A stretch of DNA of 39,122 bases from Saksenaea vasiformis B4078. Its lineage: Eukaryota; Mucoromycota; Mucoromycetes; Mucorales; Saksenaeaceae. The translations under genes and the position numbers were made by a program. The notes under the pieces are model-generated. The model ran no database searches. It had not been told where the DNA came from and saw nothing but the letters and a program-made list of their open reading frames with translations. Positions 21,898-31,800 of the stretch are shown here, in pieces. Location: contig JNDT01001745.1 of NCBI GenBank assembly GCA_000697055.1, forward strand, positions 1 through 39,122. The letters are read 5' to 3'. Every line of letters starts with the position of its first letter. Within the stretch, counting starts at the first letter, position 1.

Positions 21898-23191
21898 GTT
21901 CAAATGGGCTGATTATTTTTATGGGGTCGACTAGACATGAGCTTCATTGCCAATTTTCTGCTTACCTATCGATCGTTCTGTACTACCGACGAATTCGTGA
22001 GTTTATTGGAGCAGCGATACAACTTGCGTGCACCCGAGGGGCTTACACCTGACGAACTGGATATGTGGACAGATCGGAAACAGAAATTAGTGCGATTACG
22101 GTAAGACAAGGATAGGTATAAAAAAAGCAAGTGGAGACTAAAAACGTTTTAGTGTGTTTAATGTGATGAAGAATTGGTTGGAGAACTATTACAACGATGA
22201 GGATGAGCCCATACTGAATCGATTGGAATTCTTTACGAATACAGTGATACGCGATGCATCACCATTTTCGGCCGATCAATTGAACAGGTTGATCCGCAAA
22301 CGCAAGGAGCTTGATGCAAATGGTGGGCTGAAGAAACTTGTTCCCGCAACTGTGACAGGACCCAATCCGATTATGCCTAAAAATATGTCACGTATCCGAC
22401 TACTTGAAACGGATGCTTTGGAACTTGCACGTCAACTCAGTATTATGGATTTCAAGCTGTATAGCAATATTCGACCTATCGAATGTCTCAGCAAAGCGTT
22501 CTCCCGAGAAGATGCGAATATTGCCGTTAATGTGAAACAATCTATTGATTATTGTAATCGATTGACGGCTTGGGTTACTGGAAGTATCTTGGCGTATGAA
22601 GAAGCAAAGAAACGTGTTGTCATCATCAAATACTGGGCACAAGTTGCTAATGTAAGTACAGGAGCAATTCTACTTGAAGACTTATGGGGATTTTTTTCTT
22701 TCATATAGCGATGCCGAATAATGAACAATTACAATACGTGTATGGCGATTATTTCAGCATTTGATAATAGTTCAGTCGGTCGATTAAAGAAAACGTGGGA
22801 ATTGGTTGGCGGACGTACTAATCAGATCCTATCAAATATTCGCAAATTAATGGGATCCAATCGAAATTTTACAGAATACCGAGAAATGATTCATTCAGTG
22901 AATCCACCATGTATTCCATTCTTGGGTATTTATTTGCAAGATCTGACGTTTATTGAGGATGGCAATCCAGATTATTTGAAGAAATCCAATAATCTTATCA
23001 ACTTTGCTAAACGACAAAAAGCAGCAGAGTCTATTCGAGAAATCAAACAATTCCAATCACCTCCTTACACATTCCAGGTCGTACCAGAACTTCAAGAGTT
23101 CATCAAATTCCACCTAAAGAATAGTCATGACGTCGAAACATTATACGAACGAAGTTTGGAACTCGAACCAAGAGAGACATCAACATTCTAA
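19462..23191 (+). CDS. Ras guanine-nucleotide exchange factor, SH3-WW-RasGEF_N-RasGEF (CDC25 family)
   Basis: Activates Ras by GDP/GTP exchange, upstream of cAMP/PKA or MAPK signalling. Seven exons: 19462-19601, 19679-20225, 20295-20411, 20468-21860, 21935-22100, 22153-22651, 22709-23191 (1114 residues). The SH3 (~8-65) shows RALYSFSSDEQSSLNFEKDE, then SGWWDGW and RGWFPSNYVE. A Ser/Asn and acidic linker follows. The WW-like segment (~233-266) has QWVERTTPQGRIYYCN and TTWDY, without the final Pro. Residues 269-690 are helical without a recognised domain. RasGEF_N (~715-835) has FIANFLLTYRSFCTTDEF. The catalytic RasGEF (~875-1100) has LELARQLSIMDFKLYSNI, MNNYNTCMAIISAFDNSSV, and the end CIPFLGIYLQDLTFIEDGNP. 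The start was chosen at the Met just before the SH3. Intron 4 contains a (TTA)n microsatellite. The gene is convergent with MoaE. Confidence 0.92.
21866..21898. repeat. (TTA)n microsatellite in RasGEF intron 4
   Basis: About ten TTA/ATT triplets occur directly inside the intron that starts with GTAAGT at 21861. The run has no coding effect if the intron is spliced. Confidence 0.9.
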
Positions 23192-23496
23192 AGGAAAAAC
23201 AAAAACAAAAAAAAAGAATTACACTCCTTTTTCTTCTTCTTTACCTTCTTTTCTATTTTTTATTACTACTTTTTTTTCATATGTAATTTTTTCTTTTTTT
23301 ACCTTTATCCTTCTCTGTTTGTGTAATCTCTTCTTTCATTCATTTTTTTCTTTTTGTACATGCGAAACTTAATTCACTGTTATGACAATTGGCCTTAGTT
23401 GACGGACTTTTTGGTATGTTCCGATGGTTGGAATCATGTGCGTCTATCTCTCTCGGTGGTTATTCAATTAAAAACCATTTATTTTCTCTATATATT
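23192..23496. other. Convergent 3' UTR region between RasGEF and MoaE
   Basis: Strongly T/C-rich DNA (23215-23360) with A-runs just after the RasGEF stop. It probably holds both 3' ends. No gene. Confidence 0.5.
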
Positions 23497-24012
23497 CTAA
23501 TCTTTTCCATGTCGTTGTGCACGGCAACCTTCACAAGATCCCTTCCACTCACTTCCATCAGTGTACACTTCTTTTTTCCAGATAGGACAACGTTCCTTTA
23601 GCTGATCGATCAGATATTCTGCAGCATGAATAGAATCGCCTCGATGAACTGAAGAAACAGCGACGATAACGCTGGTCTGCCCAACTGGCACCGTCCCAGT
23701 ACGATGATAAACCGCTATGTGTTTCAATGACCACTTGTTACGTGCTTCTTGCACAATCGTGTTAAGCACCTTACAAGCCATGTCATTGTATGCTTCGTAA
23801 TCTAATTGCACCACCTGTTTTCCTTTAAATGGGTCAATGACTATTCTATATAACTCATTCCGTTGCTCACCTTGGAAAGTGTCCCTTGTTGTCCCTAGAA
23901 ATACACTAATGGCACCAGCAGAGTCATCCTGTACCAGCTGCGTAACGGAATCCACTGGAGGTAAATCCTCACTTGTGATGCGGATAACATTCCTGTCTTC
24001 TGACAATGCCAT
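23497..24012 (-). CDS. Molybdopterin synthase catalytic (large) subunit, MoaE/MOCS2B
   Basis: With the small MoaD/MOCS2A subunit, it inserts the dithiolene sulfurs into precursor Z to form molybdopterin, the cofactor for nitrate reductase, sulfite oxidase and xanthine dehydrogenase. Two exons, 24012-23871 and 23822-23497, give 155 residues, the normal MoaE length. Motifs: GAISVFLGTTRDTF, QLDYEAYNDMA, HIAVYHRTGTVPVGQTSVIV, VSSVHR, and PIWKKEVYTDG, whose Lys pair corresponds to the catalytic lysines of bacterial MoaE. The intron is 48 bp with GTGAGC..TTAAAG and has no in-frame stop. An unspliced reading would insert 16 residues between two conserved segments, which is why splicing is preferred. 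No molybdenum-cofactor neighbour is in the window. Confidence 0.93.
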   Translation of the reverse strand: MALSEDRNVIRITSEDLPPVDSVTQLVQDDSAGAISVFLGTTRDTFQGEQRNELYRIVIDPFKGKQVVQLDYEAYNDMACKVLNTIVQEARNKWSLKHIAVYHRTGTVPVGQTSVIVAVSSVHRGDSIHAAEYLIDQLKERCPIWKKEVYTDGSEWKGSCEGCRAQRHGKD

Positions 24013-24429
24013 CGCTGTCGTTTGCTACCTTGGAACGTTCCTGGGAAACCTGAGAAACAGTCCTTGTGCGTCATTTTCTCTCAGATGTCTAAATTTCGAG
24101 AAGAGCAGCGTTGCACTTAAATTGCGTTGTGGAAGAGTTAACACCAATATCTAGTTATAGCTACAAGGAGCCCTTGTAATCCTAACTCGGTGGTCAGGTA
24201 CCGTAGGCGTGACTCATCCGAGACAGCCTGCAGTGTTGATATACTAACAAGAACGGTGAAACCAGTATAAGAAAGAAGCGGTTCTCCGTAGGAGCGTTCA
24301 AGACATTGATGAAAAACGAAGTGCTTCTGCAAGCATCAGAAGCGTCTCTGCCAGATGATAATATGTTAAACAGGCATGTTGATGATAAAACTCAGAAGAC
24401 ACATCGCCTTGAGACGAGTGAAGGCAGTG
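24013..24429. other. Intergenic DNA upstream of MoaE
   Basis: Contains the MoaE promoter. Nothing else recognised. Confidence 0.4.
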
Positions 24430-25152
24430 TCGCGTAGTCTACTCATTTTTTTGGGTATTTTGGTGACTTTATTGTCTCACTGGTTATCTACTTCTATACT
24501 ATTCTAATCTAAAGGAAATCTATCGTTGAAATTCTAATTACAAGGCTATTCTGTCAGGGAAGAATGGTAGGACGAAAGTGCTACTTCGCGGACCCATGGT
24601 TTATGCTCGAATGTGAGCCTCCAATGGTACGACCAGATGGTGCCTAGTACTTTTCCGATCCATAGCAGAACCCGGCGATTATCACCTGTGGGGCATGTTA
24701 TCAGTGCTCAGAGGTTGTCTGTGGAGGGGGGAGAGGCGGTCGATCTCTAGGTGGCTACCCATAATTGGCGCTTTAGCGGGCACGTCAGAAAGAAATGCTG
24801 TTCGTCTTCAACTGCATCTGTGCAGAAGCTGCAGTTCGGGATGGGAAACGAAGAGGAGCAAGGCGGTGTAACCGTGCCTTGGTTGGTAAACAGCCTTGGA
24901 GGAGGCGCCACCACGGAGTGCGTATTGTGTGTGTTATAGGAAGTAACCAAAAGCTTTGCCAGTTCTTTGGCCTTATCCGCCAACCTATTGGGATTGACAA
25001 TGGTGGATGTAAGAAGTACCGGAAGTTGCTAGGAGAAACAGTGCTGATGGGAATTAGTGCTTTGTTCGTTGGATATGGGGGTGGAGGTAGAATTGAAATG
25101 ATGGAGCATAATTGTTGTAAGTTAGGAATAGTACGCTCGCGTAGTCTACTCA
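24430..25152 (-). mobile_element. 5'-truncated LINE with 16-bp target-site duplication
   Basis: The 16-mer tcgcgtagtctactca is present at 24430-24445 and exactly again at 25137-25152. The insert between them, read on the minus strand, ends in seven A's directly against the target duplication (plus-strand T-run 24446-24452). It contains a broken zf-RVT coding region. The perfect duplication suggests a fairly recent insertion, although the coding part already has frameshifts. Sequence differs clearly from the 851-1786 element, so it is a separate lineage. Confidence 0.92.
24560..25010 (-). pseudogene. LINE ORF2 C-terminus (zf-RVT), frameshifted
   Basis: Read downward from ~25000: NWQSFWLLPITHTIRTPWWR, then a frame change, then PNCSFCTDAVEDEQHFFLTC (Cys-Cys-His-Cys ligands of zf-RVT). 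After further breaks comes IWSYHWRLTFEHKPW near 24610-24570, matching QQHWRCIFDEEPW in the 851-1786 element. There is no reverse transcriptase domain. It is a dead fragment. Confidence 0.85.
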
Positions 25153-25600
25153 GGTATGTTCTATTTCCATATGAAAAATTGACTTTGTTAGTATGAATTA
25201 CTATGGACGATGACAGCTGGAGCGATATTGGTAGAAAATATCAATGTATCCTCACCTGTAATACAAACAGAACTAATTAGAAGTAGTTAGCATAGACGAT
25301 AAGTTTCTTTTGTCGCGCCGTGTCATATCCAAACGTCGTTCAACAAATAATATTACTTCCGATAGCATAAATATACAAGTGGTCTATTTATTCTAAATAT
25401 AAAATAATTCAATAAAACGGTTTATAGCAAAAGTAAATACCAGCTACGTGAGAGAAAAGAGGCCTTATGTATGTGGCACACGCCATAAGCCAATTACAAC
25501 TGATAAGAAGCGCTTTATAGTAACGTTGAGAACCAATCGCAGATAACAAGAGACGCATTAGATTAAAAGTTTGAGCCAATCGCTGAACTTCAGAAAAGGA
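25153..25600. other. Gene-free AT-rich DNA
   Basis: Nothing coding recognised. A taattcaataaaa word at ~25405-25418 resembles the end of the dispersed repeat (taattcaataaa), with weak similarity upstream. This may be a fourth, very eroded tail. Confidence 0.3.
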
Positions 25601-25720
25601 AATCTCCATCAAATCTCCATCAAATCTCCAAATCGTCTCCAAAATATCTCCAAAATGTCTCCAGAGGCGGTCAAAAAGTGGAGATTTTTCTAGATATGAT
25701 GGAGATCTTATGGAGATTTT
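25601..25720. repeat. TCTCCA/TGGAGA array with inverted arrangement
   Basis: Six TCTCCA words spaced 10-12 bp apart lie in 25601-25665 (aatctccatca x2, aatctcca, tcgtctcca, aatatctcca, aatgtctcca). After a ~15-bp spacer come three TGGAGA words in opposite orientation (tggagattttt, atggagatctt, atggagatttt) up to 25720. The two halves can pair as an imperfect hairpin. Confidence 0.85.
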
Positions 25721-27540
25721 CTTCCTGTAGCGTTTGCCACGACTTACTCTTGATATTCCTTAAGGATTTATGATGGCGAAAGGTCTTACTTTCTTAGTTT
25801 AGCAGCAACAATGAAACTGGTCGTCGCTTCATGAAACTAGATTTCAAATAACGTTGGAACTGCTGGTACCTTATCCAAGATATCTTTTTCCTTCTATCCC
25901 TACTTCCTTTACCAAAAATCTGGAGTCCTTTCCCCCAGGAGCACGGAGGGTGAAACAGCTAGCACGACTTCCATTTCTGAAGGTACGAAATCGACTTTGA
26001 TTGGCCAGCGACATTAATTTTGAATAATCACGACATTGCTTGCCGGATGCGCTGCACATGTGGTCGCGCGTGATGCAAAAGGCAGCCAGATAATTAGCAA
26101 AAATGCACAGTAACTGTTATTACCTTGATTTCATCAACTTTTTAGAACACCCTGTCTTTGAGGCGCAAAGATATGAAACAGGAAAGAAGGAAAGGAGTAT
26201 ATACTATCCACTGACAAAGAGCTGCTAGGAAAGTAACTCTACGTTTTCTGCTTTAGCTGTGTCAGCTATCTAAGTACCATTTCATAGAAGTGCATTTCAG
26301 ACTTACGGCTTCAAGCCGCCTAGGAGACTGTTCTTCCTTAGAGGTTTCCGTTGGTCTGTAGAGGTATTTTCTATTGTTTCCATTATTTCTGCAAAGGAAG
26401 ATACTAGAAATTCAGGATTCATCTTTTTTCGTTTATTCTTGTAGCGCCATCTAGACAGCTATTTGGCAGATATCCTAATTGCCATAAATAGTTAACTGAG
26501 TACCTAAATGTCTGTGATATAATGTCTATGAAACGAATGTCCGCAGACGAACGTCTATTCAGTGTCTGCGAACGGATATCATTACCTTGCAGTTGGGATC
26601 TTTGTAATATTAGTGTTCATAGGAAGTTACAAGATACGTATCGAGTGGCTGTTTAAATAATGCTACATGAGATTCTCTAAGTGTAGCAGTGCTACAGATA
26701 GGTCTTCATGACTTGTGTGCGGGTTGGCTCCTAGTTAGCAACGATATTGTATTCAATACCATTTGCATATATTTGCTCTCCGCATACAGATGCGTTCATA
26801 TGAAAGGACGGAATCCTAAACCCAGGATCTCTACGTTTTTGCCCTACGAAAAACGGTGCTTACCATTCCTAACAGACATCCAACAAGGCCGCTTCCTGGC
26901 CCTCATCCCCTTTACCTACGAATCCAATCTTTGTAAGTCAATAGCGACGTTGGCCAACGGCCGTGCTATTATACTAAGAAACAGAATTAGTCGTTTATAA
27001 AACTACCTGCTTTGAGATAGTAGCAGCTCTTCTACAAAACTCAGCCAACACATCAAGAAAAGCGACGTTTGAAACTATCCTTATAGCGACGGAAATTTCT
27101 AGTTGTTTTCCAGCCTAGTTTGCTGAAAGATAGTCGGATAATTTATGACAGGTGCTATCACCGAGAGGCCACATTGGATTGTGCTTCTTTGTATACGGCC
27201 CTTCTTTAATTACCTTAGAAGAGTCAATGGACGTTGCGAATTATCCTTTGATGACAGGCCTTTGCTCTGATATATCTCACGCTTAACAATTGATCGAACG
27301 CCCATGACTTTTGTCTAGTGGACTTTATGAATCGATATGGTGCGCATAGCCATCCTTTATGGATTAAAACAAACTACTGGATTTTTCCCATGACTGTGCG
27401 TCTATTTGAAGATATTTGGCGTTACTTCCAGATGAAGTCTGCGCTTTGAAGTAAGTGTTTTTGCGTTCATCCGATGCTATGATTTGCGTATCATACTCTT
27501 CCGTGCCACGTTTGTGTCATTGATAGCTTCCCATTATCTA
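25721..27540. other. Long gene-free stretch
   Basis: 1.8 kb without a supportable gene. The longest frame (26689-27000, plus) has no domain pattern or splice-consistent extension. A small inverted repeat cgcagac/gtctgcg lies near 26540-26575. Confidence 0.4.
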
Positions 27541-27547
27541 ACGTAAC

Positions 27548-27805
27548 GGACGTGTCAGAGACAGGGTTTCATTGTCTCATGGAAAAGGCACGCTGAAGAT
27601 AGAACTCGATTACCCCGTGTTAAAGATAGGGTTCTTTTGTCTCATGCAAAAGGCGTGGCAATGATCGGATTTTTTTACATCATGCCAAAGGGTGTATTAT
27701 CGCGCGCAGAAGGGTGTCGGTGATAGGGTACCATCATCTCACGCAAAGGGTGAATCAGTGATCGGTTTCTTTTGGCTCATAAAAACGGTGTCTCAGATAA
27801 CGGAA
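27548..27805. repeat. Degenerate tandem array, ~38-bp unit, ~6-7 copies
   Basis: Units follow the pattern gggtgt-(a/c)-gtgatagggtttc-tt-tctcatgcaaaa. Examples begin at 27548 (ggacgtgtcagagacagggt), ~27616 (cccgtgttaaagatagggtt), ~27654 (ggcgtggcaatgatcggatt), ~27714 (gggtgtcggtgatagggtac) and ~27750 (gggtgaatcagtgatcggtt). Some units are truncated. The array runs straight into dispersed-repeat copy 2. Confidence 0.75.
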
Positions 27806-28440
27806 AGTGATGCACATTTAAAGGGATCCCTTCTTTTTCCTTTTTTTTTTCTTCTTCTTTGGCTCAGTTGGCAAACATCCCCGGTACGGATGTCGACTTC
27901 TTATTACATATCCAGGAGCACTCATTTTTTTGTATGCCGTTTAGGCTGCATGACCGCTGTCCCGAACCGTCTTGGCCGTGTTGGTGCTTTATGCCCACAC
28001 TCAAAGTACGTAACGTTGTCACACAAACTCAGTATGCTCATCTTCCGGAATAGATTGTCAGACGTAGTATCGCTTCAAGTCCTCTGCACGCCGTTCAAAA
28101 TGGCCGCTTCCAAGCCATCGGGTAAACCCTACCTCTCGCCGCCCCCGCCGCTCAGGTGCGGGGCTTTGGCCCCGTCGATGGGCGGGAATACCCCTTCGGG
28201 GGAGCAAGTGAAAAGATATCAAAGCATCTTTCATTTACTAACCATGAATTATTTTTATGCTGCTCGAATAAATTTTGCGTCCACTGGAGAGACCAAGTTC
28301 ACGTAAGTTGATTAATCCTCAGACGAAACATTGATGTACTAATGGCCGCATATTCGATCCTTCTTTAGCGCAAACTTGGCTCTTCAGAGGCTCGAGGTTT
28401 GTTTAGTGTAGCGTAAAAGATAATTCAATAAATAGTATAC
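27806..28440 (+). repeat. Dispersed ~0.6 kb repeat, copy 2
   Basis: Homologous along its length to 2379-2990, with shared landmarks including the 20-mer aataaattttgcgtccactg and the terminal taattcaataaa. This copy has a GC-rich centre (28130-28205) with two tight hairpins, ggggc-tttg-gcccc and cccc-ttcg-gggg; the second is a UUCG tetraloop if transcribed. A 204-codon open frame crosses it from the upstream array, but the reading is low-complexity and not conserved in copy 1, so I do not call it a gene. Confidence 0.75.
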
Positions 28441-28867
28441 TAACAACGCATTCTGCGCAATATTTGTTATTCGCTGTGTAATAGTTGCATGAGCAACCGT
28501 AGGTTTCTACTATACGACTCCTGTTTCTAGCTGCTCATTTGCTCCAAATCGATCGCTCTTTCCTAGAGTCACCGGATCTTCTTCACGGTTTATCCATTTG
28601 ACAAGCCAAGTTGAGCAACTGAAACGCGGCTGATCGAGATTAACACCATTACACTTGCTCAGTACAAGCAAGATCGGAGTAATATAAACATAAGACAACT
28701 GATGCAGGGCTCGAACTAACCCAGAATGATGATAACAACAACAACTCCATTGACGGTGTTGGAAACGCTTTCCAGTTCTCTAGCATTTCACTGTCTGCTT
28801 TTTTTTTATTCTTATTCAACCATAAGATACTACCTCACGTTCGCCATCATTGACGATGTGGCTCCGA
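28441..28867. other. Region downstream of RAT1, including its 3' UTR
   Basis: No gene recognised. A ttcgagcccc-like word near 28708-28716 (minus strand) resembles a tRNA box B, but no tRNA fold surrounds it. Confidence 0.4.
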
Positions 28868-31800
28868 TTACTGGTAATAATAATGATCTTGGTTTTGGCC
28901 TCTACCTCTGTAATTGTTACCACGATATCCTTGTTGATGTTGGAAACCGCCGCGGCCTCCACCTCGAGGTGCGTTATAGCCTCCGCCATAGTTTCCGCCA
29001 TAACTGTTTCCATAACTGTTGCTATAGCCTCCGCCACCGCCATAGCCACCACCGTAGGTATTACCATAACCACCACCGCCTCTGCCACGGTATCCGCCTC
29101 GGCTTCCTCCACCATAGCCTTGATTACTGTGGTAGTTATTGTAGCCCCATTGCTGTTGTTGTCGCTGTGGATAATAGTCTTGGTCGCGGTACCCGCCGCC
29201 ACCACCGCTGTTGTAACTATTATATTCACTGTATCCTTGATAGCTGTAACCACCTCGTCCGCCACGAGGGTTCTTTCCATGGCGTATTGTATTACTAAAC
29301 GGAATAAGCACCAAATCATTGTGACCACTGTACTTACTATTCGCGATACTCTTCCAAATGCTGAATTTGAGGTGTCCATCCTCGATTATCGTGATATCTT
29401 TGTCGATGGTCAATTTTTTCAAATGTCGCTGATTGTACATCTTCGTATCCTAGCACATTCTTATCGGCCTTCACACCACGCAACAGCGCCGTGACAAACA
29501 CATAGCCGTCTGACACTGGCGGAAGCGAATAGATAACGCTAATATCATTTTTAGTTCGAAACTGTGAACCTATCAAACATTCTTACCTTATGGATTTGTC
29601 ATTGGCGATATCCGGTAAGTCATGGTTTGGAAGTGGTGTACGAAGAGTGCTTCGAGGAATGCATTCAACGTCTTTATCAACCTGACCAGTCATACCATCA
29701 CTTAAACGAGGGTCAATCTTCAGGTGCTCATTGGTAGCCCGTTTGGTATAAACAGTACTAACAGAGTTGTAGAGCTTGTGTTCTTCACTGACAAACAGAA
29801 TCGATTGACCCTTGGAGTTTCTGTTAACTTCGACTTCGCTAAGTTGATCGTAAACGGTATTCATTGCATCAAGGAGCCTCTTAGTGTCAATGAATGGAAG
29901 TTTGACAACACCTAAATTTGTTCGAGTCAGCTACTTGGAATTCTATGCGTTGACAAAACTATCACCTTGCCACTGCCATTTCTTTCCGTCCATATCAACT
30001 TCAAAATCTGTAGGATAGAAATCCTTAATTGGTGACAATTCATTTGTCATTAATGAATGGAATGGTTGAGGAATATGAGCACGACTACACAAAATAGTTC
30101 AACATGGCACTTTTTTCACACGATGGTTATAATATCTACCTCGCTGCAGGCAACACGCCCATCAACTGTTCAAAAGGCCGAAGCGGTTCACTTAACTCGA
30201 AGGTCATATCGATGGAATCGAGCTTTACAAAGTCAGACGCCATAGGAGCATAGTAGTATGGATAGTACCACGACCAAGACACGCAGCCCTATATGTATCC
30301 AAAGTGTCAAAGGCATGTCCAAACGGTTTGTGAATCCGTACCTGATAGTAGTACTTGAATACCCATACAAGACCCTGGCAGTACGCCTTTACAACACTAT
30401 TCAAACTATCAGCAGCCTTAACTAAAAGCAGAATATATAGCACATACTCAGATATCGCCTCTCGGTCATCTAACCGGTACCCAAACTTGATATCGTAATA
30501 TCGTTCTTTCCAGCCTTCAGAACCCAGACTAACAGCAAAATTAAGTGAATGCTTAGGGTTGGCGCCCTTTTACATACCGCACGGCATCGTCCGGCTCACG
30601 CTCCTTGGCAGCATCTTCTGCAGCTTTTTTATCTGCCGCAGCTTTTTCTAAAATGGCTTTGGCAACTGCTTCAAGATCAGATTCTTCCGTTGTTGCCGGA
30701 GCATCATCTTCATCCTCCTCTTCGTCTTCTTCTTCTTCTTGTTCTGGCTCGTCTTCTGCCTTTCGTTTCTTTCCTCTTTCCTCTAATTCCATCGACTGCT
30801 GTGAGGCTGACGTATTTTCCGGTTCAGGCGCTTGCATATTTTCGAGAGTCAACTGTGTGCTTGTTCCAAGCAACTCAGCTTTCATAGCAGCTGCAGCACT
30901 CATATTAGCCATACGCAAATTGGCTCTGTTCGCCACTATGTCGCTGTTGCTCATTCCAGCTTGAGGATTATTCACGGCAGTTGCTGTCATCTCGGCAAAA
31001 TTAGAACCATCAAAATTCAGGGCTTGTTCCTTTCTCCGTTGCTCCTCCAGTTTTCTACGCTTTGCACCTCTAGCGCGACGCTCTTCCTCTGCATAAAAGT
31101 GTGAAAAATATACTCGATTATGGAACATGAGTGGTACATACTATTACGTCTTTCCATGAAGATGTTATTTTCCATTTTTCCAAGTTCTGTAACAAGTATT
31201 TCCACTCGTTTCAGATCCACCTACACAATGTAAGATATGGAAGGATGTGGGATATGAGACAAACCTCGCCGTTGTGCGTCATGTAGCCGCCCATCATCGG
31301 TAAACACTGTTTCCACAACAGACTGAGTGTACTAATAGCACCTTCTCTGATTTCTAACGATGGCAAATGCGGCAAGAAATCGTTTCCTACAAAAAAGCAG
31401 AGGAAAATCCAATCATCGATAGCTCGCTCCAAATCCCATTGTATTCCCGGAACGTCAAATTTAAGCGCATGCTCTAAATATTCTCGGAGCACATTCACGT
31501 GGAGAAAGACGTACGGCTTGATGTCTGACTTTTTGTCGTCTGTACACGGTTGCTCTATAGGCATGGGCGCGTTCGATGTCCGCGCTTCTCATTGTCAGCC
31601 TCCCCTATAGCATGGATGTTCACTTACTTGGACATTTCTGTGCACTATGACCACTTCTGTTACATACAGTGCAGTTTCGTTTGACACCATCTTGGGAAAA
31701 CACATCTTCACGAAGAATTTTGAAATGCGGTTCATGAGTTCCTAGTCCTAACATGATCAAATCCGCATCCTTCGCAACATGACGTCAGTGTCTTTTCTTC

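Noticed and set aside
26689..27000. 103-codon plus-strand frame
   Set aside because: No domain, no splice-consistent neighbours, and located in repeat-rich non-coding DNA.
27860..27871. tRNA box A-like word (tggctcagttgg) in repeat copy 2
   Set aside because: No matching box B at the right distance and no cloverleaf; copy 1 has tggctccgttct. A tRNA-derived SINE origin is therefore unproven.
27692..28306. 204-codon plus-strand frame through array and repeat
   Set aside because: Not conserved in repeat copy 1, low complexity, spans two different repeat types.
28700..28720. tRNA box B-like word on the minus strand (gttcgagccc)
   Set aside because: The T-stem does not pair and no anticodon or acceptor arms are found around it.
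28726..29494. Long plus-strand open frames (~190-214 codons)
   Set aside because: They lie antisense to the RAT1 RGG/GGY tail and have biased, repetitive composition caused by the opposite strand.
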